64,000 bases of DNA, taken from positions 62,001-126,000 of the forward strand of contig CAVROA010000011.1 in assembly GCA_963722715.1 (NCBI GenBank), in the 5' to 3' direction. Position 1 is the stretch's first letter. Each line of letters starts with the position of its first letter. The notes under the pieces are model-generated. The model saw only the letters and a list, made by a program, of their open reading frames with translations. It ran no database searches and had not been told where the DNA came from. This document shows positions 16,808 through 24,539 of this stretch, piece after piece. The position numbers and the translations under genes were made by a program. This stretch comes from DASQGA01 sp963722715 (GTDB lineage: Bacteria > Actinomycetota > Thermoleophilia > Gaiellales > Gaiellaceae).

Positions 16808-16980
16808 GAACTCGATTCACAATGAAGCACTGTGCCGCCGAGCCGCGCTGGACGACGCGATGCGTCGTCCTCAGTCGCACCCATATCTCTTTCGATATGG
16901 GTACTCCCTGCGTCCTAGCCTCGCGCCGACCATCGCACCCCGGCGACGAGGCCCCATCGTGAATCGAGTTCTGGAACTCG
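16807..16980 (+). ncRNA. candidate structured RNA / translational switch before the aminopeptidase pair
   Basis: The 174-bp gap between the DUF1611 stop and the aminopeptidase start holds a compact predicted fold. A perfect 14-bp inverted repeat (16807-16820 with 16959-16972) closes three hairpins: 16850-16858/16862-16870 (9 bp, loop GAT), 16879-16887/16894-16902 (9 bp, 6-nt loop) and 16919-16928/16941-16951 (10 bp with one bulged A). Bases 16965-16970 of the closing 3' arm can instead pair with 16975-16980 (CGAGTT, CTGG loop, AACTCG), immediately upstream of GTG 16982. The two states exclude each other, which is the layout of a translational riboswitch. There is no T-run, so termination control is unlikely. 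I match it to no known class. Confidence 0.5.
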
Positions 16981-16981
16981 C

Positions 16982-18103
16982 GTGACCGACCCTCGCGTCG
17001 AACGGCTCGGTGATCTCGTCGTCAACTACTCGCTCGAGCTGCGCGAGGGCCAGGTCGTCCGGATCGACGGTCTCGAGATCGCGGCCCCGCTCGCGCTTGC
17101 GACGTACCGTGCAGCGCTCGAGATCGGGGCGCACCCGTACACGAACCTGTCGATCGACGGGCTGCTCGAGCTCGTGCTCGAGACCGGCTCCGAGGAGCAG
17201 CTCGCGTACATCTCTCCGGTCCATGTCTCCGAGATGGAGACGATCGACGCCCTCGTCACGATCTGGTCGGAAGCGAACACGCGCTCGCTTACCCGGATCG
17301 ACGCGGGCAGGCACAGCCGCTACATCGCAGCACACCGGCAGCTTTCGAACCGTCGCTGGGAGCGGATAGCGAGCGGCGAGATGCGGTGGTGCGGAACGCT
17401 CCACCCGACCTTCGCGCACGCGCAGGACGCAGACATGTCGCTCGAGGAGTACGAGGCGTTCGTCTTCGCCGCCTGTCACACCGACAAGGAGAACCCGGCT
17501 GCCCACTGGAGTGAGGTGGCGCAGGGCCTGGGCGCGCGGGCCGAGGAGCTCGGCTCGGTCCGGGAGCTTCGGATCGTGGGCCCGGACACGGATCTCCGCC
17601 TTGGCGTCGAGGGAAGGACGTGGCTCGCAGCGGACGGGAAGTACAACATGCCCGACGGCGAGGTCTTCACGAGCCCCCGCGAGACCGAGACCGAGGGTGA
17701 GATCCGCTATTCGTTCCCCGCGATCTTCCAGGGGCGCGAGGTGGAGGACATCCGGCTGCGGTTCGAGGGCGGCCGCGTCGTCTCGGCCGAGGCGGCGCGC
17801 GGGCAGGAGTACTTGCAGTCGCTCCTGGACATGGATGACGGAGCCCGTGTCCTCGGGGAGGTCGCGTTCGGACTGAACTACGAGATCGACCGCTTCACCC
17901 GCAACATCCTCTTCGACGAGAAAATCGGCGGGACGATGCACTTCGCGCTCGGAGCGGCGTTCGCCCAGGCGGGAGGCGAGAACTCTTCCGGCCTGCACTG
18001 GGACATGATCTGCGACCTCCGTGAGGAGGGCGAGGTCTACGCCGACGGCGAGCTCGTGTGGAAAGCCGGGGAGTTCCTCAGCGAGCCGGTCGTCCACGCG
18101 TGA
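16982..18103 (+). CDS. M29-family metallo-aminopeptidase
   Basis: A 373-residue thermophilic-aminopeptidase-type (AmpS/AmpT) enzyme that removes N-terminal residues from peptides using two metal ions. The expected ligand-bearing motifs are all present in the C-terminal half: GEVFTSP, LGEVAFGLN, KIGGTMHFALG and GLHWDMICDL. Length is normal for M29. GTG 16982 immediately follows the possible regulatory fold. The 3' end overlaps a paralogous M29 gene by 4 bp. It may take peptides, possibly including murein peptides if the upstream epimerase acts on them, but M29 specificity is broad. Confidence 0.92.
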   Translation: MTDPRVERLGDLVVNYSLELREGQVVRIDGLEIAAPLALATYRAALEIGAHPYTNLSIDGLLELVLETGSEEQLAYISPVHVSEMETIDALVTIWSEANTRSLTRIDAGRHSRYIAAHRQLSNRRWERIASGEMRWCGTLHPTFAHAQDADMSLEEYEAFVFAACHTDKENPAAHWSEVAQGLGARAEELGSVRELRIVGPDTDLRLGVEGRTWLAADGKYNMPDGEVFTSPRETETEGEIRYSFPAIFQGREVEDIRLRFEGGRVVSAEAARGQEYLQSLLDMDDGARVLGEVAFGLNYEIDRFTRNILFDEKIGGTMHFALGAAFAQAGGENSSGLHWDMICDLREEGEVYADGELVWKAGEFLSEPVVHA

Positions 18104-19215
18104 GCGCCGATTCCCGCATCGAACGGCTCGCCAGGGTCCTCGTCGACTACTCGACGGAGGTGCAGCCGGGCCAGCTCGTGCTGATCGAGAGCTCTCCGCT
18201 GGCGGCACCGCTCGTCCTGGCGGTCGCACGGCGCGTGCTCGAAACCGGTGCTCACCCGCAGACGCGGCTCGGGGTCGACGGGCTGACCGAGACCCTCCTT
18301 GCCCACGGCACCGATGCGCAGCTCGAATGGGTGAACCCCGCCAGGGTGGAGGACTACGAGCGTGCCGACGTGAGGATGGTGTTCGAGGCCGAGTTCAACA
18401 CGCGCGGCCTCAGCTCGATCGATCCGGAGCGGCTCGCCCTGGCCGGCCGCGCCCGCGAGCAACTCCGCAACCGGTATCTGGAGCGCGCCGCGGCGGGCGA
18501 GCTTCGCTGGGTGATCACACTGTTTCCCACGTACTCGGCCGCGCAGGACGCCGAGATGTCGCTCGCCCAGTACGAGGAGTTCGTCTACGGGGCCGGTCGC
18601 CTTGACGAGGAGGACCCGGTCGGGGAATGGCGCCGCTTCGGAGAGGACCTCACCCGCCTCGCCGAATGGCTCGACACGAAGAGTGAAATTCGAATTGTCT
18701 CGAACGGCACCGACCTGACCGTGGGAGTGGAAGGCAGGACGTGGATCCCGTGCGGCGGGAAGGAAAACTTCCCCGACGGAGAGGTGTTCACCGGTCCGGT
18801 CGAGACCAGCCTGGAAGGCGAGATCCACTTCTCGTTCCCGGCGAGCTTTCAGGGACGCATGGTCGAGGACATCCGCCTCCGGTTCGAGGACGGGGAGGTA
18901 GTCGAGGCGCACGCGGCGCGCGGTCAGGACTTCCTGGACGCGATGCTCGCCATGGACGACGGCGCGCGGCGGGCCGGTGAGTTCGCCTTCGGGATGAACG
19001 AGGCGATCCAGGAGTTCACCCGGAGCACGCTGTTCGACGAGAAGATCGGTGGGACCGTTCACCTTGCCCTCGGGAAGGCCTATCCGGAGAGTGGCGGGCA
19101 GAATCAGTCGGCGCTCCACTGGGATCTCGTGTGCGATCTCCGTTCCGGGAGCGAGGTCTTCGTCGACGGTGAGCTCGTCTACCGAGACGGACGCTTCCTG
19201 CCCGGCACCTATTAG
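18100..19215 (+). CDS. second M29-family metallo-aminopeptidase (tandem paralogue)
   Basis: A 371-residue paralogue of the preceding enzyme, diverged over much of its length but with the same metal-site motifs: GEVFTGP, AGEFAFGMN, KIGGTVHLALG and ALHWDLVCDL. The GTG at 18100 overlaps the upstream TGA (GTGA); the longer open frame from 18058 lies inside the upstream gene and lacks homology. M29 enzymes are dimers, so a tandem pair could form a heterodimer or give two specificities. Both readings are inference. Confidence 0.92.
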   Translation: MSADSRIERLARVLVDYSTEVQPGQLVLIESSPLAAPLVLAVARRVLETGAHPQTRLGVDGLTETLLAHGTDAQLEWVNPARVEDYERADVRMVFEAEFNTRGLSSIDPERLALAGRAREQLRNRYLERAAAGELRWVITLFPTYSAAQDAEMSLAQYEEFVYGAGRLDEEDPVGEWRRFGEDLTRLAEWLDTKSEIRIVSNGTDLTVGVEGRTWIPCGGKENFPDGEVFTGPVETSLEGEIHFSFPASFQGRMVEDIRLRFEDGEVVEAHAARGQDFLDAMLAMDDGARRAGEFAFGMNEAIQEFTRSTLFDEKIGGTVHLALGKAYPESGGQNQSALHWDLVCDLRSGSEVFVDGELVYRDGRFLPGTY

Positions 19216-19229
19216 TGAGGCGCTAACCG

Positions 19230-19703
19230 CTGATCGCGCTCCTCGGAGACACGCACATGCCTCGGGGGATGCGCGGGCTGCCGGAGGCGTGCCTTCGCGT
19301 CTTGCGGGAGTCGTCTCTCATCCTCCACACCGGAGACCTGACCTCGAGAGAGTTCCTTGTCGAGCTCGAGGGACTCGGGCCGGTGGCTGCCGTCAGGGGC
19401 AACATGGACGAGCCTCGGCTTCGCAGCACGCTGCCCGAACGTCTCGAGATCGAGGCGGAAGGGATCCGCATTGGCCTCGTTCACGACGGAGGCTCCAGAG
19501 CGGGTCGCGCGGATCGTCTTCGCACCTGGTTTCCCGGCTGCGACGCGGTTGCGTACGGCCACAGCCACCAGCCGGAGGTGAGCAGGGTCGACGAGACGTG
19601 GATCCTGAATCCCGGCAGCCCGACCGAACGGCGCCGGGCTCCGGAGAAGACGATGATCGTTCTCGGCGAGGGAGTTCCCACTCTGGTGTCCTTCGGGCCT
19701 TGA
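19230..19703 (+). CDS. MJ0936/YfcE-family phosphodiesterase, probable CTG start
   Basis: A 157-residue calcineurin-like metallophosphoesterase. Metal-binding motifs run GDTHMPRG (needed at the extreme N-terminus), HTGDLT, RGNMD, VHDGG and YGHSHQP, ending in ILNPGSPTERR. The family starts a few residues before the D-x-H motif. In this frame the only candidate there is CTG 19230, giving (M)IALLGDTH; a stop lies two codons upstream, and ATG 19257 would remove the D-x-H ligands. AGTGAGG sits 10 nt upstream as a ribosome site. The family hydrolyses phosphodiesters such as cyclic nucleotides or model substrates; the natural substrate is unknown. Confidence 0.85.
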   Translation: MIALLGDTHMPRGMRGLPEACLRVLRESSLILHTGDLTSREFLVELEGLGPVAAVRGNMDEPRLRSTLPERLEIEAEGIRIGLVHDGGSRAGRADRLRTWFPGCDAVAYGHSHQPEVSRVDETWILNPGSPTERRRAPEKTMIVLGEGVPTLVSFGP

Positions 19704-19744
19704 CAAGCGAACACACGTTCGTTAAGGTGGCGAACACATGTTCG
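19700..19744 (+). promoter_or_regulatory. SOS promoter with two LexA boxes
   Basis: TTGACA (19700-19705), 17 bp and TAAGGT (19723-19728) form a promoter. Two perfect copies of the Gram-positive LexA consensus CGAAC-N4-GTTCG flank it: 19708-19721 within the spacer, and 19731-19744 covering the ATG of the LysM gene at 19738. The boxes start 23 bp apart, about two helical turns, on the same face. AAGGTGG (19724-19730) is the ribosome site. Confidence 0.88.
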
Positions 19745-19992
19745 TCTCGCGTCTCATTCTCGTGGGGGTTGTTCTGCTCACACTTCTCGTGTTCGCGCTG
19801 GGGGCGGCGCGGCCGTCGAGCGGAGCGGCCCCCGAGACGCGCTATGTCGTGAAGCCGGGGGACACGCTCTGGCGGATCGCGGCCGAGCACACAGGCGGCG
19901 ACGTGCGGGAGGGCATCTGGCGCCTCACGGAGGAGAACGATCTGCGAAGCCCGCTCGTGCAGCCCGGGCAGGTGCTTCTGATCCCGGGCTAG
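19738..19992 (+). CDS. SOS-regulated single-pass LysM protein, YneA/ChiZ-like division inhibitor
   Basis: An 84-residue protein: an N-terminal membrane segment (LILVGVVLLTLLVFALGAA) followed by one LysM peptidoglycan-binding domain (about 36-83, YVVKPGDTLWRIA ... LIPG). Size, topology and two LexA boxes at its promoter match the DNA-damage cell-division inhibitors YneA of Bacillus and ChiZ (Rv2719c) of Mycobacterium, which halt septation during SOS. No lexA gene is in the window, unlike those genomes where the pair is adjacent. The second LexA box overlaps codons 1-2, so repressor bound there would also block the start region. Confidence 0.82.
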   Translation: MFVSRLILVGVVLLTLLVFALGAARPSSGAAPETRYVVKPGDTLWRIAAEHTGGDVREGIWRLTEENDLRSPLVQPGQVLLIPG

Positions 19993-20012
19993 TCGGAGGT
20001 CTTCCCGCGGGC

Positions 20013-21356
20013 TCAGCTTGCGGCGAGTGCTTCGGTCCCGTCGATCCACAGCTCTTCGGGTCGTCTGTTCGCAACCGCGAAGAATGCGTCGACGACAACC
20101 GGGATGAACTGGGTGCCGCGGCCGTTGCGCACCTCGTGCATCGCGGCATCGATCGTCAGCGCCTCCTGGTAGGGGCGGTCGGTCGTCATCGCGTCCCATG
20201 CATCAGCGAGCCCTGCGATTGCGGCGGCGACCGGGATCGCGTCCGTCGACAGACCGTCCGGATAGCCCTTTCCGTCCCACCGCTCGTGGTGATGGCGGAC
20301 GATCGGAACGGCCTCGCGGAGGCGGCTGAACTTCTCGATGATGCGTGCTCCCTCAGCGGAGTGGCGCTTGATGTCCTCGTATTCCTCGGCGGTCAGGCGC
20401 CCGGGCTTGGTCAGGATCCCGTCCGGGATGGCGATCTTCCCGATGTCGTGGAAGAGGGCGCCGAAGCGGAGTGCGTCCATCTCGATCGGCGTGAATCCGA
20501 GCTCGTCTCCCATCGCGAGGGCGATCCGTTGCACGCGGAGCGAGTGACCGGCGGTGTAGGGATCCTTCGCCTCCACGGTCGCGTTCAGGCTCTCGACTGC
20601 TTCGAGTGCGTTCCGCTCGAGCGCCTCGTAGGCATTCGCAAGGGCAACTGAACGCTCGCGTAGGGTCGTCGTCTGGCGCCGCAGGGTGTCCGAGGCCCGG
20701 CGCACGAGGAGGACGAGCAGGCCCCAGAGGGAGAAGAAGACGCCGGCGGTCGTGAGCCAGATGACCTGCTTTCTGCCGGCGATCGACGCCTCGAGCGGAG
20801 TCGCGTCGGCATAGATCTCGTACGCGCCGACGACCTGGCCGGCTGCGATCACTGGCGCGTAAACCTCGATGATGCTCTCGACGCCGAGATTCGCCTCGGT
20901 CGCATCCTCGGCTCCGTGCGTCTCTTCAAAGCTGGCCTCCGGCGTGCCGTGCTCGATCACCTCGCGCAGATCCGAGCTCACCGGAAAGCGGCGACCGATC
21001 CGATCGGGCGCGAGGGTTGTCCACGCGAGCACACCGTCGGGACGCCAGACCTTGACGCTCAGGATGTCCGGCCGCTCCGCGAGGTCCCTGCGAACGACAG
21101 TGGTCGCGGTCGGGCCGACCTTCAGCTGCGATCCGTAGACGAGGCTGCTCCCGAGGACGCCGCTCGTGTACTGGGCGAGACTTCGCTTGGCATCGTCGAG
21201 GGCCTGAGCGCGGAGGGCGTGGGTCAGAACGGTGCCGAGGATGAAGCCGCCGGCGGCCAGGAGAAGCGCGCTGACGATGAGGAAGGCGCGGAGGAGCGTC
21301 ACGGAACGCGAGACGCGTTGAAGAGGGGTTTTGCGGGGCACGGCGACTGTTCCCAT
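20013..21356 (-). CDS. membrane HD-GYP domain protein, probable cyclic-di-GMP phosphodiesterase
   Basis: A 447-residue protein. A membrane helix (about 18-40), an extracytoplasmic sensor region (about 45-180, with SVKVWRPDGVLAWTT) and a second helix (LTTAGVFFSLWGLLVLLV) precede a short linker and the HD-GYP domain. The domain has HSLRVQRIA, LFHDIGKIAIPD, HHERWDGKGYPDGL and LADAWDAMT, so metal ligands and the GYP signature are intact; the family hydrolyses cyclic-di-GMP. ATG 21356 was chosen over the longer frame because it begins just before the first membrane helix. It diverges from rnz. Confidence 0.9.
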   Translation of the reverse strand: MGTVAVPRKTPLQRVSRSVTLLRAFLIVSALLLAAGGFILGTVLTHALRAQALDDAKRSLAQYTSGVLGSSLVYGSQLKVGPTATTVVRRDLAERPDILSVKVWRPDGVLAWTTLAPDRIGRRFPVSSDLREVIEHGTPEASFEETHGAEDATEANLGVESIIEVYAPVIAAGQVVGAYEIYADATPLEASIAGRKQVIWLTTAGVFFSLWGLLVLLVRRASDTLRRQTTTLRERSVALANAYEALERNALEAVESLNATVEAKDPYTAGHSLRVQRIALAMGDELGFTPIEMDALRFGALFHDIGKIAIPDGILTKPGRLTAEEYEDIKRHSAEGARIIEKFSRLREAVPIVRHHHERWDGKGYPDGLSTDAIPVAAAIAGLADAWDAMTTDRPYQEALTIDAAMHEVRNGRGTQFIPVVVDAFFAVANRRPEELWIDGTEALAAS

Positions 21357-21406
21357 ATCGGTGCCGGAAGGCCAGGCCTTGAGCGGTCGGAGGGGCTGGA
21401 GCGCCG

Positions 21407-21412
21407 TAGACT
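21407..21412 (+). promoter_or_regulatory. -10 box of rnz, leaderless
   Basis: TAGACT ends 6 bp before GTG 21419. The best -35-like sequence, TTGAGC at 21379, is too distant (22 bp) to be convincing. Confidence 0.4.
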
Positions 21413-21418
21413 GGCCAC

Positions 21419-22519
21419 GTGGATCTCGACCTCGTCTTCCTCGGGACTTCCGGCTCGGTGCCGACGGCACGCCGCGCGCCGGCCGCAACGCTGATCCGCC
21501 GGGCCGGGGAGCGCATTCTCGTCGACTGCGGCGAGGGGACGCAGCGGCAGCTCTTGCGCTCTGGAATCGGGCTCGTGGAGCTCCCGGAGGTCTTTCTCAC
21601 CCATTACCACGCAGATCACTATCTCGGCCTCCCGGGCATGCTCAAGACCTTCGCGCTCCGGGGTCGTGAGCTGCCCTTGACCGTCTACGGCCCACCCGGT
21701 CTGCTCGACCTTTTCGGCGCGCTCCAGCGCATCTTCGGCAAGCTCACATACAAGCTCGATCTCGTCGAGACGCGGCCCGGTGACACCCTCGACCGGGGCG
21801 AGTACCTGCTCGTGGTCTTCAAGGTGGACCACGGGATGTCGTCGAACGGCTATGCGCTCGTGGAACGTCCGCGGCCGGGCCGCTTCGACATTGCAGCGGC
21901 CGAGCGCCTCGGCGTCCCCAAGGGCCCGCTTTTCGGTGCGCTCCAGCGGGGAGAACAGGTAACCCTTCCGGACGGGCGCACCGTCGCGCCCGGCGAGGTG
22001 CTGGGAGCGCCACGGCCGGGGCGGAAAATCGTGCTGACGGGCGACACGCGCGCGGCAGCATCTGTCCTCGAGGTCGCCCGTGAGGCGGACGTCCTGGTGC
22101 ACGACGCCACCTTTGCCGAAGAGGAGCGCGAGCGGGCTGAGGAGACCGGTCACGCGACAGCGACGCAGGCGGCCGAGCTGGCTCTCGCTGCTCGGGCCCG
22201 GATGCTCGTCCTGACACATCTCTCGAACCGGTACTTCGGGCCCGAGATCGCGCGCGAGGCCCGCGCGATCCTCCCTGAAACGGTCGTGCCAAGGGACTTC
22301 GATATCATCGACGTCCCCTTCCCCGAGCGGGGCACGCCGCGGCTCATCAAGGGCGGGGCGCTCGGGCGTCACGAGGAGGCCGAGGCCGGTGTCGAGCATG
22401 GTGCAGGTGGCGCTGACGCGGGATCTGACCGAGGCGGAGGAGATCCAATCGATTCTCGAGTCGGCGGGGATCGAGTCGGAGCTCGAGGCCGCAGTCGAGC
22501 ACCATCCGGCCGCGCTTGA
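21419..22519 (+). CDS. rnz: ribonuclease Z, with unusual C-terminal extension
   Basis: A 366-residue metallo-beta-lactamase-fold tRNA 3'-endonuclease. Motifs: FLGTSGSVPTARRAP, DCGEGTQRQL, the zinc motif THYHADHYLGLPG, VLTGDTR, DVLVHDATF and LVLTHLSNRYF. The recognisable enzyme ends near PFPERGTPRLIKGG (about residue 315). The frame then runs another 50 Gly/Ala-rich residues across the start of the next gene. Such a 120-bp same-strand overlap is out of character for this region and hints that the true stop has been lost. Confidence 0.92.
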   Translation: MDLDLVFLGTSGSVPTARRAPAATLIRRAGERILVDCGEGTQRQLLRSGIGLVELPEVFLTHYHADHYLGLPGMLKTFALRGRELPLTVYGPPGLLDLFGALQRIFGKLTYKLDLVETRPGDTLDRGEYLLVVFKVDHGMSSNGYALVERPRPGRFDIAAAERLGVPKGPLFGALQRGEQVTLPDGRTVAPGEVLGAPRPGRKIVLTGDTRAAASVLEVAREADVLVHDATFAEEERERAEETGHATATQAAELALAARARMLVLTHLSNRYFGPEIAREARAILPETVVPRDFDIIDVPFPERGTPRLIKGGALGRHEEAEAGVEHGAGGADAGSDRGGGDPIDSRVGGDRVGARGRSRAPSGRA

Positions 22520-22622
22520 CGATGCGCCGACCAAGGTCCTCGTCGCAGAGACCTCGCTGGAGGCGGCACAGCACGCCATCGAGGCGATGACGGATCCCGA
22601 CGAGCTGATCGGAGACGCGTAG
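22398..22622 (+). CDS. small DUF2007-like protein
   Basis: A 74-residue protein beginning MVQVALTRDLTEAEEIQSIL (a GTG three codons earlier is an alternative). The pattern of a beta strand, a helix spanning AEEIQSILESAGI, an acidic loop, VLVAETSLEAAQHAIEAM and a short tail matches the DUF2007 'putative signal transducing' fold. No enzymatic motif is present. It lies between rnz, whose annotated frame overlaps it, and the methyltransferase, which begins within 30 bp of its stop. Confidence 0.65.
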   Translation: MVQVALTRDLTEAEEIQSILESAGIESELEAAVEHHPAALDDAPTKVLVAETSLEAAQHAIEAMTDPDELIGDA

Positions 22623-22651
22623 CCGCGCCGTCGAGTCCTGACTTCGGGCCA

Positions 22652-23362
22652 CTGGCGGCGACCTACGACCGGCTTCGCCCGGTCGACGAAAACTGGCTCG
22701 AGCTCCTCGCTGCTCTCATTGACGCAGCGGGCGGCGTCGCCGGCAAGCGGGCGCTCGACGTCGGGTGCGGCACCGGACGGCTCGCGGAGGCCCTCGCAGC
22801 GCGGGGGGCGCGCGTCTGGGGAGTCGATCCGTCCGAGGAGATGCTTGCCCTGGCTCGCAAGGCGGCGGGGACGGCCGTGGGGTTCAAGCGCGGCGAAGCG
22901 GAGCGGCTGCCGTTCAAAAGCGACTGGTTCGATCTGGCTTTCCTCCGCCTCGTCGTCCATCTCGTCGACCGCGGAAAAGTGCTGCCGGAGCTTCGCCGCG
23001 TCCTTGCTCCAGGCGGACGTACCGTCATCGCAACCTTCGACCCGGCACATTTCGGAAGCTTCTGGCTAACTCGTTTCCTGCCTTCGGTGGAGCGGATCGA
23101 CCGTGCGCGGTTCCCGGAGCCCGGGCTCCTCGCTGCCGAGCTCGGGACGGCCGGCTTCTCGGAGGTGGTCGTCCATCCGCTCGAGGAGCGCTCGACCATG
23201 ACCCGCGAGCGCGCGCTCGAGCGAATTCGCGGTCGCTACATCTCGACCCTCCACCTCCTTGACGAGGACGAGCTCGCTGCGGGGCTAGCCCGGGCCGAAC
23301 GCGAGCTTCCGGCGGAGGTCGAGATCGAGCTCCACTGGGCGATCGTCTCCGCCCGCACGTGA
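22652..23362 (+). CDS. class I SAM-dependent methyltransferase, start codon uncertain
   Basis: A UbiE-like methyltransferase: ATYDRLRPVDENW at the N-terminus, motif I LDVGCGTGRLAEALAARG, the acidic post-I residue in VWGVDPSEEML, WFDLAFLRLVVHLVD, and LRRVLAPGGRTVIATFDP. Homology extends to about 22640, but no ATG, GTG or TTG is in frame anywhere between the previous stop and the SAM motif. CTG 22652, giving (M)AATYDRLRP (236 residues), is the best available start; ATG 22841 would delete the SAM-binding glycines. The substrate is unknown. Confidence 0.8.
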   Translation: MAATYDRLRPVDENWLELLAALIDAAGGVAGKRALDVGCGTGRLAEALAARGARVWGVDPSEEMLALARKAAGTAVGFKRGEAERLPFKSDWFDLAFLRLVVHLVDRGKVLPELRRVLAPGGRTVIATFDPAHFGSFWLTRFLPSVERIDRARFPEPGLLAAELGTAGFSEVVVHPLEERSTMTRERALERIRGRYISTLHLLDEDELAAGLARAERELPAEVEIELHWAIVSART

Positions 23363-24492
23363 CCGTCGTCGACCTCGTGGTCCTCGTGTGGGTCGGCCTC
23401 GCTGCCCTTCAGGGTGCCGCTCGCGGGCTATCGACCCAGGTGGTGTCGCTCGCAGGCCTCGCCGTGGGCGGGCTCATAGGGTCGCGTATCGCTCCTCGGT
23501 TCCTCGAGGAAGGAGCGCAGTCGCCCTGGCTTCCGGTGGCGGCGCTCGTGGGCGCGGCGGTGGGCGCGATCGTCTTCCAGCTCGTGGCCACGTTGGTCGT
23601 TTCTCGGCTCGGCTTGTTTCTGCCGGCCCCGGTGCGGCTGGTCGACTCGGTCGGCGGCGCCCTCTTCGGAGCCGTCGTGGGGCTCGCAATCGTCTGGCTG
23701 GTTGCGGTCGTCGCGCTCCAGCAGCCTTCGCTCGGGCTGCGGAAGCAGATCCAGCGCTCGGAGGTGCTGCCCCGTCTGGTCGAGGCCGTCCCACCGCGCA
23801 GTGTCCTCCACGCGCTGGGGCGCTTCGATCCGCTCCCTCTCATCGAGGCGATTCCCGGCGAGAGCCTCCCGCCGCCGGACCCGAGTGTGGCGCGCTCGCC
23901 GGGGGCCCGCCTGGCTGCGCGAGCAGTGGTGAAGGTCTTGGGAACGGCGTGCGGGCTGGGTCTCGAAGGGTCCGGGTGGGTCGTCGGGCCCTCGCTCGTC
24001 GCCACGAACGTCCACGTCATCGCCGGCGAACGCGATACCCACGTCCTCGTGCCGAACGGCAAGAACCTTCGCGCCCGGCCCGTGTACGTGGACGCCGTGA
24101 ACGACGTCGCCCTGCTCCGGGTGTCATCGCTCGGTGTTGCGCCGCTCCAGGCGGCCCCTGCGGCGGAAGGCTCGCGCCTCGTCGCCCTGCTCGGCTATCC
24201 GCAGAACGGCCCGCTCGTCTCCGTGCCTGGCACCGCGGGTTCACCCAGGCGAATCGTCGGATCGGACGCATACGGCCGAGGTCCGCGCCTACGTGTCGTC
24301 GTGCCGCTACGAGGAACGATCCGGCGCGGGGACAGCGGCGGCCCCGCAGTCGACCGCCGCGGACGTGTCGTCACGATGATGTTCGCCGCGACGCGGAATA
24401 GGCGCGGGGGGCTGGGTGTGCCAATCGATTTCGTTACGGAGGCCGTGCGTGGACCCCTCCACCCGGTCTCGTCTGGCGCCTGCACCCGCTGA
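23359..24492 (+). CDS. marP: CvpA-domain membrane serine protease, MarP-like
   Basis: A 377-residue fusion: four membrane helices of the CvpA/colicin-V-production type (residues 1-125, for example VSLAGLAVGGLIGSRI), a linker, and an extracytoplasmic trypsin-fold protease. The triad is complete: H219 in TNVHVIAG, D249 in VNDVALLRV and S326 in RRGDSGGPAV. This is the architecture of MarP (Rv3671c), needed for acid resistance and cell-wall processing in Mycobacterium. GTG 23359 overlaps the methyltransferase stop by 4 bp. It ends 74 bp before pyrR. Confidence 0.9.
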   Translation: MTVVDLVVLVWVGLAALQGAARGLSTQVVSLAGLAVGGLIGSRIAPRFLEEGAQSPWLPVAALVGAAVGAIVFQLVATLVVSRLGLFLPAPVRLVDSVGGALFGAVVGLAIVWLVAVVALQQPSLGLRKQIQRSEVLPRLVEAVPPRSVLHALGRFDPLPLIEAIPGESLPPPDPSVARSPGARLAARAVVKVLGTACGLGLEGSGWVVGPSLVATNVHVIAGERDTHVLVPNGKNLRARPVYVDAVNDVALLRVSSLGVAPLQAAPAAEGSRLVALLGYPQNGPLVSVPGTAGSPRRIVGSDAYGRGPRLRVVVPLRGTIRRGDSGGPAVDRRGRVVTMMFAATRNRRGGLGVPIDFVTEAVRGPLHPVSSGACTR

Positions 24493-24539
24493 GCGAGCCG
24501 TCCGACTGGACTGTGTAGAGTCTCGCCGACCCTTTAACT

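Noticed and set aside
16807..16972. A MITE or small transposon with 14-bp terminal inverted repeats
   Set aside because: No target-site duplication flanks the repeats, no second copy was seen in the window, and the inner hairpins plus the alternative pairing fit an RNA better. A genome-wide copy count is still needed.
16871..18229. 452-codon minus-strand frame antisense to the first aminopeptidase
   Set aside because: Shadow of the M29 gene; it would also run through the structured intergenic element.
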